Source of the DNA: a virus
Strand: one strand, 5' to 3'
DNA length: 37,719 nt
Virus record (IMG/VR): IMGVR_UViG_3300032086_004785
Span: 1 to 37,719 of that record
Numbering within the stretch: position 1 is the stretch's first letter; every line of letters starts with the position of its first letter. This document shows, piece after piece, positions 11,401 through 19,300 of the stretch. The position numbers and the translations under genes were made by a program. The notes beneath the pieces are model-generated. The model made no database searches, was not told where the DNA came from, and worked only from the letters and a program-made list of their open reading frames with translations.

Positions 11401-12571
11401 TGAAACCGCGCTAGAAATGGCTCAGAATCAGGTTATTATGGGTCCATATACGAAATATTTAAACTCTATAAAGTATGGTATTAGGCTTGTGTATAAACTT
11501 CCATCTCAGGAGGTTTTTAACGATCCTTTAGGTCCAGGTGGTTTAAATGCAAATCAAATAAAAGCTAATTTTTTAGACCACTTTTCAGGTCGTTCAGCAG
11601 ATTTTACACATCCAGTTAATTACGCTGGAAAAGCTTTTAAGATAAAAGAAGTTGATTTAGAAAAAAACCAATATATCGATGATGTAGAAAAATATTTATC
11701 TGATTTATGGGCAGATCCTTTTTTGAAAGAAGATGACCCAAAATCTTACGTACCTGTGAAACAAGATACATTTTTAACAATACCTCTAATAGAAATAGAA
11801 GAAGAAGTAAAAGATTATTTTCAAAAAAACAACTTACCAGTATCACCTGATTCAGAAGCTCCACCTCTGACAGAAGTTATTTTAGAACATTTTCCTGTAA
11901 ATTATTTAAAAAATAAAATGAACAATTCTCAAGAATTAAAAGTTTTGCTAACAGAAATGATGCTATATGATCAACTTGCAACATTGGTTGGAACGTGGGT
12001 TTCTGCTTATGCAATGAAATCTACTTTCTCAGGTTCAAACTCTGGTCTTTTTTCTGGCACAAAGCATTATATAAAAGCAGCCTTAAAAGGATTAGCTGTA
12101 CAAAGAGAAATAGAACATTCTAATGCAGATAAAACAACAATCCAATCTGTGAAAGAGAACGCAGCTTCTTTATCAAACCCTAAACTAGAAACAAATAGTG
12201 ATTTTGGTCCATTAAAAGACTTTTTTGGATACGCAGCTATTTTTGCTATTAAATATCCTCTTAAAGTATTAAAAGGTCATGTTCTAGCTTCTGACCCGGC
12301 TATCATAACTGCTAAAAAGATTCAAGATGCTATTGTTGCAGCAATTCAAGCTGGTGCAGCGGCAGTTAATACAGCAGCAAACCTAGCAGGATCAGAAGGT
12401 CCAGATGTTTCAGATGCAGTAGAGGCTGCTTCATCTAATTCAGCTTTGATTCCTATAACCTTGTCTCTTACTCCTTTTCCGATTGGATTTAATTTTGTCA
12501 CACCAATCACACCAGCAGGAATAGCATTTTTGGGAACAGCGGGAATACAGGATGCTCTAGATAAGTTATAG
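5483..12571 (+). CDS. Giant helical virion protein (2362 aa), function unknown
   Basis: The largest gene in the window. The first in-frame ATG is at 5417, inside the preceding gene. ATG 5483, 10 bases after the upstream stop, gives a more natural N-terminus (MNYKDAILEFVDE) and is preferred. The first 180 residues look globular and beta-rich. Most of the rest is predicted helical by composition, with charged coiled-coil-like stretches (for example residues about 450-480, SREQEAEKELEKAKAELRG). The last 120 residues are Ala-rich and then hydrophobic, ending with PITLSLTPFPIGFNFVTPIT and PAGIAFLG. A tape-measure role suits the length, but the position between spike and gp25 genes and the lack of obvious repeats make a baseplate or ejected internal protein equally possible. 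No enzyme motif was recognised. Confidence 0.7.
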   Translation: MNYKDAILEFVDENSTVVPVHQLFSEARDIESINQNIDNFFVHTFAGENVSGMSTYFTDSFQWEDYGNNTSQIKNFTFVQTDFGSYKGKVLVLSNAEGELQNLVRVKIIDNDPFYVNVENKTSLPDEAIIPGNYYWIKIENLFPVNPKTDDVKSLFNESFFGSEEASQLSEAQSKVDSFKTDTVGWHKKQPNSIFKSQDNSGVYVTIDTGLEHIESMSDLPKIDFAAMIAAKDHIIKKYNIILNPLHEENLVYAFKVIDKKIENRPNSTLKYLLFIPSSVLNPILEEKEESYDKEVRFNPVYFIDKIRKVALFLESLDPKVKEKNIPLDLKKESVRLMSAAFSIKNYLDKYYKSFMDDSKYEIVLTFDFESKLSALYLEGPEGRVKPPEELSQGMLVDVSWYSEDFFKGRTFHYLVNSGLMYSDMNSVGVIPRGMPWLTFLKTYTLDMPAHKLSQEDKSSSREQEAEKELEKAKAELRGVTNSNHLEKVIRRLSPEIRALTYEAKKNMFKKIQDSNMKKITSKNFGIYDIDSLFNDVLDRVSIDTIINTIKLAQNPDTAKKHFKNKFISFDISEKVKKIENTKKEFQRQLEHKRSSPEQKRTAYEDNKEIKSVAKNASKEAINHLTALAEGALIQTVKNLLQSLVESLREENEVDKAKEIGSLNIEETVSPTDLTAVLGSINSLRGVDFELPDLQIILKIISENTTPTEMLAIFEGEGNMAVIHLLDRLLKERFAMLVVLLPTLYDVEDFLMALGKNILSTINNAVAEIKIEKIEEASPLDYCSNDEEVILDYLSERFPEILSKEQIGKSEESKLALLNTLEDLQNTIDGFSGLLGNDTIDAVLDSIQDNPAVKYNMGQVVEAYLNPIIKMFVFEALNAGSSLVEMVAVPHPAFSEDELNGLLGPQGEKTQAQKNDIAAQYLATRPPSTKEELILPLREILNLLENPSKSIYTNLNYTLEAEYDEVNDMMIDNFNIIIPLDPYNLGTDQLALDKSLDNYMQIKFFGMTPPPTYEQVAKLFAEGKSNNEADKGAMPQASLEKMINNQLEELLLEHEETYRNIRTLFKVVLNSTTIIETNSTIDAVTLEDPKINMGDLINSEDIGILPQASAFGTWIDGVFKKYNAKYKTEDNTPSFNTEVYSKGLGQGEVPYTKWINDFSKHWLFAYTNRQILYRICKQVSQSDFFNVDVMKNLKLTPPSDYFISAKGEQVSAQSLNELMPSSTFKKQTADKEKLFRFYEKNTNEVLFDRTPLENAISMQAVEMFVRIYIIEYLLSTVPVQGEINTSKINKQLDNLEPIIGLMIENIKSFGKEDEFLITTLLAQYLQFRQEFSGRSEKISPLPENFNSYETDLENILSVLINEQFALVEQDFVNIIKLFDPSSSDIRLETKEFLDIIPNIDVAESSASSKNRLLKPIDDLLKETVAMGGFMLERYLKIENPPKSFEGGGGVDDVELYKMMVEDPLSSHIILLEDIRNPGSFLPVKKSEVWNNPTAVFGLKKAQLWFDTYNDKYNKYSADWQATKDNPVANKLVKNKWNDWKDDWLEKWKEGELTAAFNSEINKSAKLSEQDFYYDKGNLIGVVRRSTFKDLIKKIGFYNASLIFPLESTIKNAYSAKYELDALKSIKKDAYSVYVKAAEKASEWFYNYTTKFKTPYDMSDFYDFSLPQDEEYVFSENIWVAGNPYNIEQVFKINTFFDFLESDDVKDFYGYEIIQKAIASWALDEYIGSTEDINKLDWKTKAIEKMMKHLTTQESWDEFLLSLLNYGKSAGQPASISAFVQVFQVLIDPAGVDPELLDLLSEEYNQYSDFSSEDYEFKLSEKYKTQLIQNSGYNKLPYYRAINELDSLIKAMGPGLQFLKIMAQNTESYSDDFEPTTPNQTFLDAVQERIDSWEERLVYYNQPTIKSGAKIGGVEYEDLNFFNVMQDFYNAYDDYIEASKNYTESYYKFKSTPLGENSAGVNTQQILADIIAENETALEMAQNQVIMGPYTKYLNSIKYGIRLVYKLPSQEVFNDPLGPGGLNANQIKANFLDHFSGRSADFTHPVNYAGKAFKIKEVDLEKNQYIDDVEKYLSDLWADPFLKEDDPKSYVPVKQDTFLTIPLIEIEEEVKDYFQKNNLPVSPDSEAPPLTEVILEHFPVNYLKNKMNNSQELKVLLTEMMLYDQLATLVGTWVSAYAMKSTFSGSNSGLFSGTKHYIKAALKGLAVQREIEHSNADKTTIQSVKENAASLSNPKLETNSDFGPLKDFFGYAAIFAIKYPLKVLKGHVLASDPAIITAKKIQDAIVAAIQAGAAAVNTAANLAGSEGPDVSDAVEAASSNSALIPITLSLTPFPIGFNFVTPITPAGIAFLGTAGIQDALDKL

Positions 12572-12586
12572 TCAACATTACATAAA

Positions 12587-12639
12587 CTTATACAAAATAT
12601 AGTGATATAACCTATTTAAGTATAGCGAGGCTTATACAA
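12587..12639 (+). repeat. 9-bp direct repeat CTTATACAA flanking the gp25 leader
   Basis: CTTATACAA occurs at 12587-12595 and again at 12631-12639, where the second copy runs into the ATG of the gp25-like gene. The copies bracket the 67-bp gap that also holds the CTATTTA motif. The repeat is short and could be chance in AT-rich DNA; it is recorded because it sits in one of the few non-coding gaps. Confidence 0.3.
12612..12618 (+). promoter_or_regulatory. CTATTTA motif, candidate late promoter or leader element (copy 1)
   Basis: CTATTTA begins 27 bases before the gp25-like ATG, followed by AGTATAG. The same heptamer recurs at 21791 and 33184, the two other gaps between structural genes that exceed 20 bases. 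The downstream pattern is loosely shared (three variable bases, then A-T/A-A, then G within two bases). GAGG at 12627-12630 is the likely ribosome site for the gene. Promoter function is inference. Confidence 0.35.
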
Positions 12640-13022
12640 TGAACAATGATGGATACTCACCTTCTTTACCATTAACGACTATCAAAACTCATTATGATAT
12701 GATTTTTGATATTGAGTCTAATATCAAGCAAAATTTTAAAAATCTTTTGTTGACTAACCCCGGAGAAAGAATGATGATTCCAGACTTTGGCTGTGGGGTA
12801 AGACGTTATCTTTTTGAGTACGATATAAATGCCTCTTTTGATGATTTAACAACTATAATACAAGATCAAATTGACACATATATGCCTTTTATAGAAATAG
12901 AAGACATATCACTGGACACTGTGGTTCTTGGAGGAACTTCTAAGGAACACACACTAGCTTTTACTATAAGCTATACTGTTTCTTCTTTAGATATTCAAGA
13001 TTCTTTATTAATAACAACATAA
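12639..13022 (+). CDS. 25: Baseplate wedge protein, GPW/gp25 family
   Basis: A 127-aa protein, close to T4 gp25 (132 aa). The signature NPGERMMIPDFGCGVRRYLF at about residues 40-59 is the family's hallmark ('tNPGER.m.pdfG...'), followed by a helix (SFDDLTTIIQDQIDTYMPFI) and a beta-rich end. gp25 sits in the inner baseplate, contacts gp6 and helps trigger and initiate sheath assembly. Its neighbour downstream is the gp6-like wedge gene, the expected partner. GAGG at 12627-12630 lies 8 bases before the ATG. Confidence 0.93.
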   Translation: MNNDGYSPSLPLTTIKTHYDMIFDIESNIKQNFKNLLLTNPGERMMIPDFGCGVRRYLFEYDINASFDDLTTIIQDQIDTYMPFIEIEDISLDTVVLGGTSKEHTLAFTISYTVSSLDIQDSLLITT

Positions 13023-13035
13023 ACGGATAGTACTT

Positions 13036-14838
13036 ATGGCTAAAAAATTTAAACCACCTATTAAATACACCGACAGAGATTTTGAATCTATTAAAGAATC
13101 TCTGATAGATTATGCAAGAAAGTATTATCCTAACACTGCTAATGATTTCAACGAAGCTTCTTTTGGTTCTTTGATGATAGATATGGTTGCTTATATAGGA
13201 GACGTTTTATCGTTTTATTTGGATTATCAAGCAACAGAATCTTTCTTAGATTCCGCTATGGAATATAATAATGTAGTTCGCTTGGCTAGACAGTTAGGAT
13301 ATAAACACGATCCCCAAGTGACAGCTTATGGAGCCGTTTCTTTATTTATCAAAGTGCCAGCAAATCCATCTGGCTTAGGACCTGATGAAAAATATTTACC
13401 TGTTTTAAGAAAAAACTCTAGGTTTAAATCAGAATCCACTACATTTTTACTAATGGAAGATGTTAATTTTAACACTTCCGAAGTACAAGCTCTTGTTTCT
13501 GAAGTAGACGGAACAACTGGAAATCCAACTTACTATGCAGTAAAAGCTTATGGAGAAGTTATGTCTGGGGACATAGGTACTTACACTTTTTCTGTAGGAG
13601 AGTACCAACCTTTTAGAAGATACGAGCTTCCAGTTCCTAGCGTAGCAGAGATATTGTCTGTTGTCGATACAGAAGGCAACGAATATTATGAAGTTGATTA
13701 TTTATCTCAAGACGTTATATACATAGGGGTGAATAATAGAGGTACAGACAAAGATCTTGTCCCAAGTATTCTAAAGCCAGTATCTGTACCTAGAAGATTC
13801 ATAGTAGAAAAAACTGAAGAAGATACTTTTTTACAGTTTGGAGAGGGGAGTGATACAGACGAAATAATAGAAAACGATGTTAGTTTAGATCCCAGTAATG
13901 TTGCATTGAAAATACACGCTAAAGATTATGTTTCTCAAGCTAGTTTTGATCCAAATATTCTTGTTAAAAACAATAGTATGGGGATTTCTCCTTCTAATAC
14001 AACAGTAACAGTTATATACAGAACTAACATGTCTGATACTATTAATGTCGGCGTCGGTAGTTTAGCAAATGTAGTTTCTTTAGAAATGGAATATGAAGAT
14101 CCAGCTACTTTGTCTGCAACAGAACTTTTGAATATAAAGAAATCATTTGAAGTAACAAACGAAACACCCATTGTAGGTAGAGTTTTAACTCCAGAGGCTG
14201 AAGAAATACGTATTAGAGCTATGGAAAGCTACGCCAGTCAAAACAGAGCAGTTACTAAACAAGACTACATAGCAATGACTTACTCTATGCCTAAAAAGTT
14301 TGGAGCTATAAAAAGATGTAAGATAATGCAAGATAAAAAATCTTTTAAAAGAAATCTAAACTTATACGTTATATCTGAAGGATTAAATGGATTTTTGCAA
14401 ACTACAAATACAAAAGTTAAAACAAACTTAAAAAATTGGATTAATGAACATAAAATGCTTAATGATACAATAGACATAGTGAATGTAAACGTTTTGAACT
14501 TAGGCATATCTTACGAACTTGTTAAAGAAACAGAATCTGATAACTTTGAGGTTAAGCAAAATGCCATATTAGCATTAAGTAATCTTTTATCACAAACACC
14601 AGACATTGGAGAATCTTTTTCTATAACAGACGTGTACAATGTTTTAAATGAAGCGGAAGGGGTCGCAGATGTAGCTAATGTTGATATTACAGTAAAAACA
14701 GGCGGTATTTATTCTGATTATTCCATTGATATAGATCAGTATATGTCTCCAGACGGCAGGTTCATTAACATACCTCATGACGCTATTTGGGAAATAAGGT
14801 TTGTTGAAGATGACATTAAAGGAGTGATTTTAGAGTGA
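13036..14838 (+). CDS. 6: Baseplate wedge subunit, gp6/Baseplate_J-like
   Basis: A 600-aa protein, similar in length to T4 gp6 (660 aa). The N-terminus contains IKYTDRDFESIKESLIDYAR and FGSLMIDMVAYIGDVLSFYL, the typical opening of gp6/gpJ wedge proteins. Residues about 400-425 contain NRAVTKQDYIAMTYSMPKKF, the conserved 'AVT..DY.am' segment of the family. In T4, gp6 dimers form the ring of the inner baseplate and bind gp25 and gp53. It starts 13 bases after the gp25-like gene, and its TGA overlaps the GTG start of the following gene. Confidence 0.9.
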   Translation: MAKKFKPPIKYTDRDFESIKESLIDYARKYYPNTANDFNEASFGSLMIDMVAYIGDVLSFYLDYQATESFLDSAMEYNNVVRLARQLGYKHDPQVTAYGAVSLFIKVPANPSGLGPDEKYLPVLRKNSRFKSESTTFLLMEDVNFNTSEVQALVSEVDGTTGNPTYYAVKAYGEVMSGDIGTYTFSVGEYQPFRRYELPVPSVAEILSVVDTEGNEYYEVDYLSQDVIYIGVNNRGTDKDLVPSILKPVSVPRRFIVEKTEEDTFLQFGEGSDTDEIIENDVSLDPSNVALKIHAKDYVSQASFDPNILVKNNSMGISPSNTTVTVIYRTNMSDTINVGVGSLANVVSLEMEYEDPATLSATELLNIKKSFEVTNETPIVGRVLTPEAEEIRIRAMESYASQNRAVTKQDYIAMTYSMPKKFGAIKRCKIMQDKKSFKRNLNLYVISEGLNGFLQTTNTKVKTNLKNWINEHKMLNDTIDIVNVNVLNLGISYELVKETESDNFEVKQNAILALSNLLSQTPDIGESFSITDVYNVLNEAEGVADVANVDITVKTGGIYSDYSIDIDQYMSPDGRFINIPHDAIWEIRFVEDDIKGVILE

Positions 14839-16367
14839 GCATTCTAAGGTATTCAGCAGAAAAAGACAACACTATTTCTAATGCTTATAAATCTAATTTA
14901 AGCGGCACCGCAACCGGCTCTAATATGGGTTTGGCAGACGCCTTGCATGTTTTTTCTATATACGGACAAACGTCTGGGTCTGCTGGTTTTTCAAAAGAAC
15001 TTTCTAGAGCTATTATTAAATTTCCAGTTACTGGAACAAACAGCATTAAAGAAGACAGAGATAATGGAGTTATTCCTGCATCTGGAAATGTCAGTTTTTA
15101 TTTGAACCTTTATAATGCAGTCCATACGGAAACCGCTCCAAAAGATTTTACCATAAGTTTATATGCGCTAGACCAAAGTTGGAACGAAGGCGACGGATTA
15201 GACATGGCTTCTTATAAAGATACTGGCGCTTCAAACTGGGAAGATAGAATTTTAGGAACCGCTTGGGCTGTTACTGGAGGAACTTTTCAAGATACTGCTT
15301 CTGTTGCCATATGGCAAGCCAATCAATACTTTACTAATGGCGACGAAGATTTGTCAGTTGATGTGACTCCTTATGTAGAATCTTGGATTAAAGGAACCGG
15401 CGGTGGCGGATTTGAAAACTATGGTTTTTTAGTGGCTCTTACTCCCACTGAAGAAAGTGCTTCCCAATCTTATTACACAAAACACTTTTTTGCTAGATCT
15501 AGTGAATACTTTTTTAAAAGACCTGCCATTGAAGCCCGCTGGAATAGTTCTGAAGGCGACGATAGAGGAAACTTCTATCTATCAAGCTCCCTTGCCACAG
15601 CAGCGAACAACATAAATACTCTTTATTTATACAACTATGTTAGAGGACAACTCCAAGATATTCCAAACTTGGGCGACGACAAATACGTTTACCTAAGTTT
15701 GTTTTCTGGATCTTTAAATAACGACGCTCCATCTGGTTCTGCTTTGATTCTTTCTCCCGATGACGATGGAAGAGTCCGCGCCGCTGCTCCTACTGTTGTT
15801 ACAGGCGGTATTGTTTCTACAGGGATTTACACCGCTTCATTCGCTTTCACAGGCTCAACAACTTTAACAGATGTTTTTGATGTTTGGTTCACAGGAAGCC
15901 TTAATACAACAGATGCAACCGAAGCGACAATCCAGTATCATACAGGAAACATTATTCCAAAAACTCTTGATTCTTCTAACATTAACCCTACAAATCAATA
16001 TGTAAGTAAAATAACAAACCTTAAACCATCTTACTCCACCAGAGAAGAGCCAAAATTACGACTCTACGCAAGAAAAAAAGACTGGTCTCCTACAATATAT
16101 ACAGTCGCTAGTTCTGAAATACAAACAGATATTGTAGACCAGGCTTATTTTAAAGTTGTAAGGGTTATAGACAATTTAGAAGTTATTTCCTACGGAACAG
16201 GTAGTGATCAACATACAAAAATGTCTTATGACATTAGTGGCAACTATTTTGATTTAGATATGAGCTTGCTAGAAAGCGGCTATATGTATGAAATAAGCGT
16301 TGCTTACTATCTTAACGGAGCTTACAAAGAACAACCAGAAACCTTCAAATTTAGAGTGGAGGATTAA
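14835..16367 (+). CDS. Virion structural protein with DNRLRE/CBM96-like domain
   Basis: A 510-aa protein. The GTG start at 14835 overlaps the gp6 stop (GTGA) and is preceded by AGGAG at 14820-14824. Residues about 85-245 resemble a DNRLRE/CBM96-type beta-sandwich: SFYLNLYNAVH, SLYALDQSWNEGDG, then VDVTPYVESWIKG with FENYGFLVAL and AIEARWNSS ('V..W..G..NYGf.l' is the family's recurring pattern). The second half is Ser/Gly/Thr-rich and beta-like. Such domains bind carbohydrate or stabilise extracellular assemblies. Location directly after gp6 suggests an outer baseplate or fibre-attachment component, but no T4 counterpart is recognised. Confidence 0.65.
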   Translation: MSILRYSAEKDNTISNAYKSNLSGTATGSNMGLADALHVFSIYGQTSGSAGFSKELSRAIIKFPVTGTNSIKEDRDNGVIPASGNVSFYLNLYNAVHTETAPKDFTISLYALDQSWNEGDGLDMASYKDTGASNWEDRILGTAWAVTGGTFQDTASVAIWQANQYFTNGDEDLSVDVTPYVESWIKGTGGGGFENYGFLVALTPTEESASQSYYTKHFFARSSEYFFKRPAIEARWNSSEGDDRGNFYLSSSLATAANNINTLYLYNYVRGQLQDIPNLGDDKYVYLSLFSGSLNNDAPSGSALILSPDDDGRVRAAAPTVVTGGIVSTGIYTASFAFTGSTTLTDVFDVWFTGSLNTTDATEATIQYHTGNIIPKTLDSSNINPTNQYVSKITNLKPSYSTREEPKLRLYARKKDWSPTIYTVASSEIQTDIVDQAYFKVVRVIDNLEVISYGTGSDQHTKMSYDISGNYFDLDMSLLESGYMYEISVAYYLNGAYKEQPETFKFRVED

Positions 16368-16369
16368 AA

Positions 16370-19300
16370 GTGTCGTTAAAAGATTTATTTAATGATATAG
16401 AACATATAGGAATGACTAATACGTCTTCCCATCCTCAAATACAAGCTTTTAATGACGAGGTTGAGTCTTCTAACTACGCTTTAGCTGTTACTAAAGAAAA
16501 AAACAGATTTGTTCCTAATATTGACTTTTCTAAGCCTGAAAACTTTGCTAAATATGGCTCTGCTGAAGAATATTATACCAAAGCAATACAAGAGATATAC
16601 AACTACTATCCATATGATGGATCTTTGAAAGAAAAAGAAGAATGGTATACTAACTCAACTTATATGGAAAAATACTTGTTTGACAATGAGTATCCAAGAA
16701 CAAACGGCTATGCTCTAATCTCAGCCGATGGCTGGGGAACACAAGTAGATAGAGACGGCGACTATGGTCTTCCAAGTGTTTTAGAATACATTTCATTTAA
16801 AAGCGGACCACACCAAAAAAACATTTGGGATGAAAGCAAAGACAGAGAAGAAAACTTAAAATTTGATATAATAAACAAAGGCGTGACAGTTGAGTTTTGG
16901 CTAAAGAAAGACGCTTGGGCTACAGGTCTTACAAACAAAGAAGTTGTTTTCGATTTATGGAACAGTAAACATAGCAATGAACATGACTACGGACGCTTGA
17001 GGATCGAACTATCTGGAACATCACCAGGAGCAGCTTTTAGAGTAACAGCCCTTTCTGGCACATCAGGAGTGTATGATGCTCCCGTGGGTGAAAGCGTAAC
17101 TCCTGCTGTTGTTGCTGATGGCAAGTGGTCTCACTATGCTTTTACTTTAACTCACAATAGTGGTCAAACATCTATTGAGATGTATAGAAATGGTGCTTAT
17201 GTTGATACTGTTTTAACAGGAAGTAGAACAGGACATGTTACTGGTTCTCTTTATGGTTACATTGGTGCAAACACAACCCCTCCAAGATATACACTAGCGG
17301 CAACAGGCTCAGGTAAACTATCTGGCTCCATCGATGATTTTAGATACTGGAAAACTCGTAGAACTTCAAAAGAAATTGGAAGAAACTACATTTCTCAAGT
17401 CGGTGGAGGAACAAACACAGACGATGCTAATACAGATTTAGGTGTTTATTTTAAGTTTAATGAAGGCATGACAACCAATACGACCACAGATTCTATAGTT
17501 TTAGACTATTCTGGAAGACTAAGCAATGGTACTTGGATTGGTTATGATTCTTATTCAAGAAGCACTGGCTCTGCTATGGTATTAGCAGGGGCAACTAAAT
17601 TTGAGTTTAAAGATCCTATCATATATTCTTCCCACCCAGATGTAGTTTCTTTATTGGCTTCTAAAAAAGAAATAGGAGAAATACATGATATTTCTAATGT
17701 TTCTAGTTTGTATAAATCTTTTCCTTCTTGGATAACAGAAGAAGATGAAGCCGCCGGAAGCGAGCTAAAAAACTTAACGCAGATTATGGCTAGTTATTTT
17801 GATGAACTTCATAATCAAATAGAAAATTTACCTCGGATTAAAGATAAAACGTATCCATCTGGCAGTACTTTAACCGGAAGCTTTAAGCCCTATCCTTTTT
17901 CAAAAAGGCTTTTGTCTTCTCAAGGTTTTAAAATACCAGAGCTTTTTGTTGATAGTACTATTTTAGAAAACTTTTCTTCAAGAGACGAGGCAATAAAGTA
18001 TGAAGAAAAAATCTATAATGTAAAAAATCTAATTTACAAAAACATATACAACAACTTAGATGCAATTTACAAATCCAAAGGAACAGTAAAGTCTATAAGA
18101 AACCTCATTAGAGCATTCGGTGCAAATGAAGATATTATTAGTGTTAATGTTTACGCAAATAACATAGAGTCTGAAATTAAAAAAAATATAGATTATAAAA
18201 CTATTAGAAAGAGAATTGTAAATTTTAACAAAGCTGGTAGAAATGGCGGCACCATATATTCGTATATGACAGGTTCAGGAACTACATCACTTATTTCCGG
18301 CTCAGGTGCAGACGGAACTTATATTCCTAGTACTGTTGAATGTGAAGTTATATTTCCTAAGCCAATAGATGAGTTTAATCCTACACACTATCTTTACGAG
18401 AACTTAACTGCGTCTATTTTTGGACAACACACTATCGATCCCTCTTTAGCTGAAAACGATTTAACTTGGAATGCAGATGATGTTTGTTCTTTTCAAGTTT
18501 TTGCTGTCAAGACAGATAAAGACTCTAATGATGCATTTTTTATGTTAACAGGTTCAAATTTTTCCCCTGTTACATCTAGTATGTATCGTAATGTTTATCA
18601 AAATGAAAAATGGAATTTTGCAGTAAGATTTAGACCATCTAGTTCTTTTGGCAATCTTGTTTATGATAAATCCGGGCTTGATTATAAGATAGAGCTTTAT
18701 GGTGTTAAACAACTTGCAGGCACTATAGAAGAAGAATTTTTAGTCACTAGCTCTATGTCTATTACCTCCGGTCAATCATTTGCTACGTCAGGAAAAAGAG
18801 TTTATGCTGGAGCAGAAAGACAAAACTTTACTGGTTCATTAATAACTCCTACTAACTTAAAAATATCTAATGTAAAATTTTGGCTGTCTTATATAAGCGA
18901 TGAAGAAGTTAGAAATCATGCAGTTGGAATGTATTCTTATGGACCAGACAGTCCATATAAAAACTCTGTTTATGACCAAACGGCATTATCTAATATAGAA
19001 CTGCCTAAACTTGAAACTTTAGCACTTGATTGGAATTTCAAAACTGTTTCATCATCTGCTGATACATCCGGTCAAATAGTAGTTAATGATTACTCTTCTG
19101 GCTCTAGTGACCTTGTAAATAGATATGGCTTTGTAGGTAATATCACAAAGCAAAACCATACTGCTCTGATAGATCACGTAGGAACCAGTGAGACTAATGT
19201 TGTATTACATGATTTTATTTTCACAACAAGAAACAAACTCCCTGAACAATTTAATAGTTCAGACATGGTTAAGATAGATAACAATGATGATTTAATTTTT

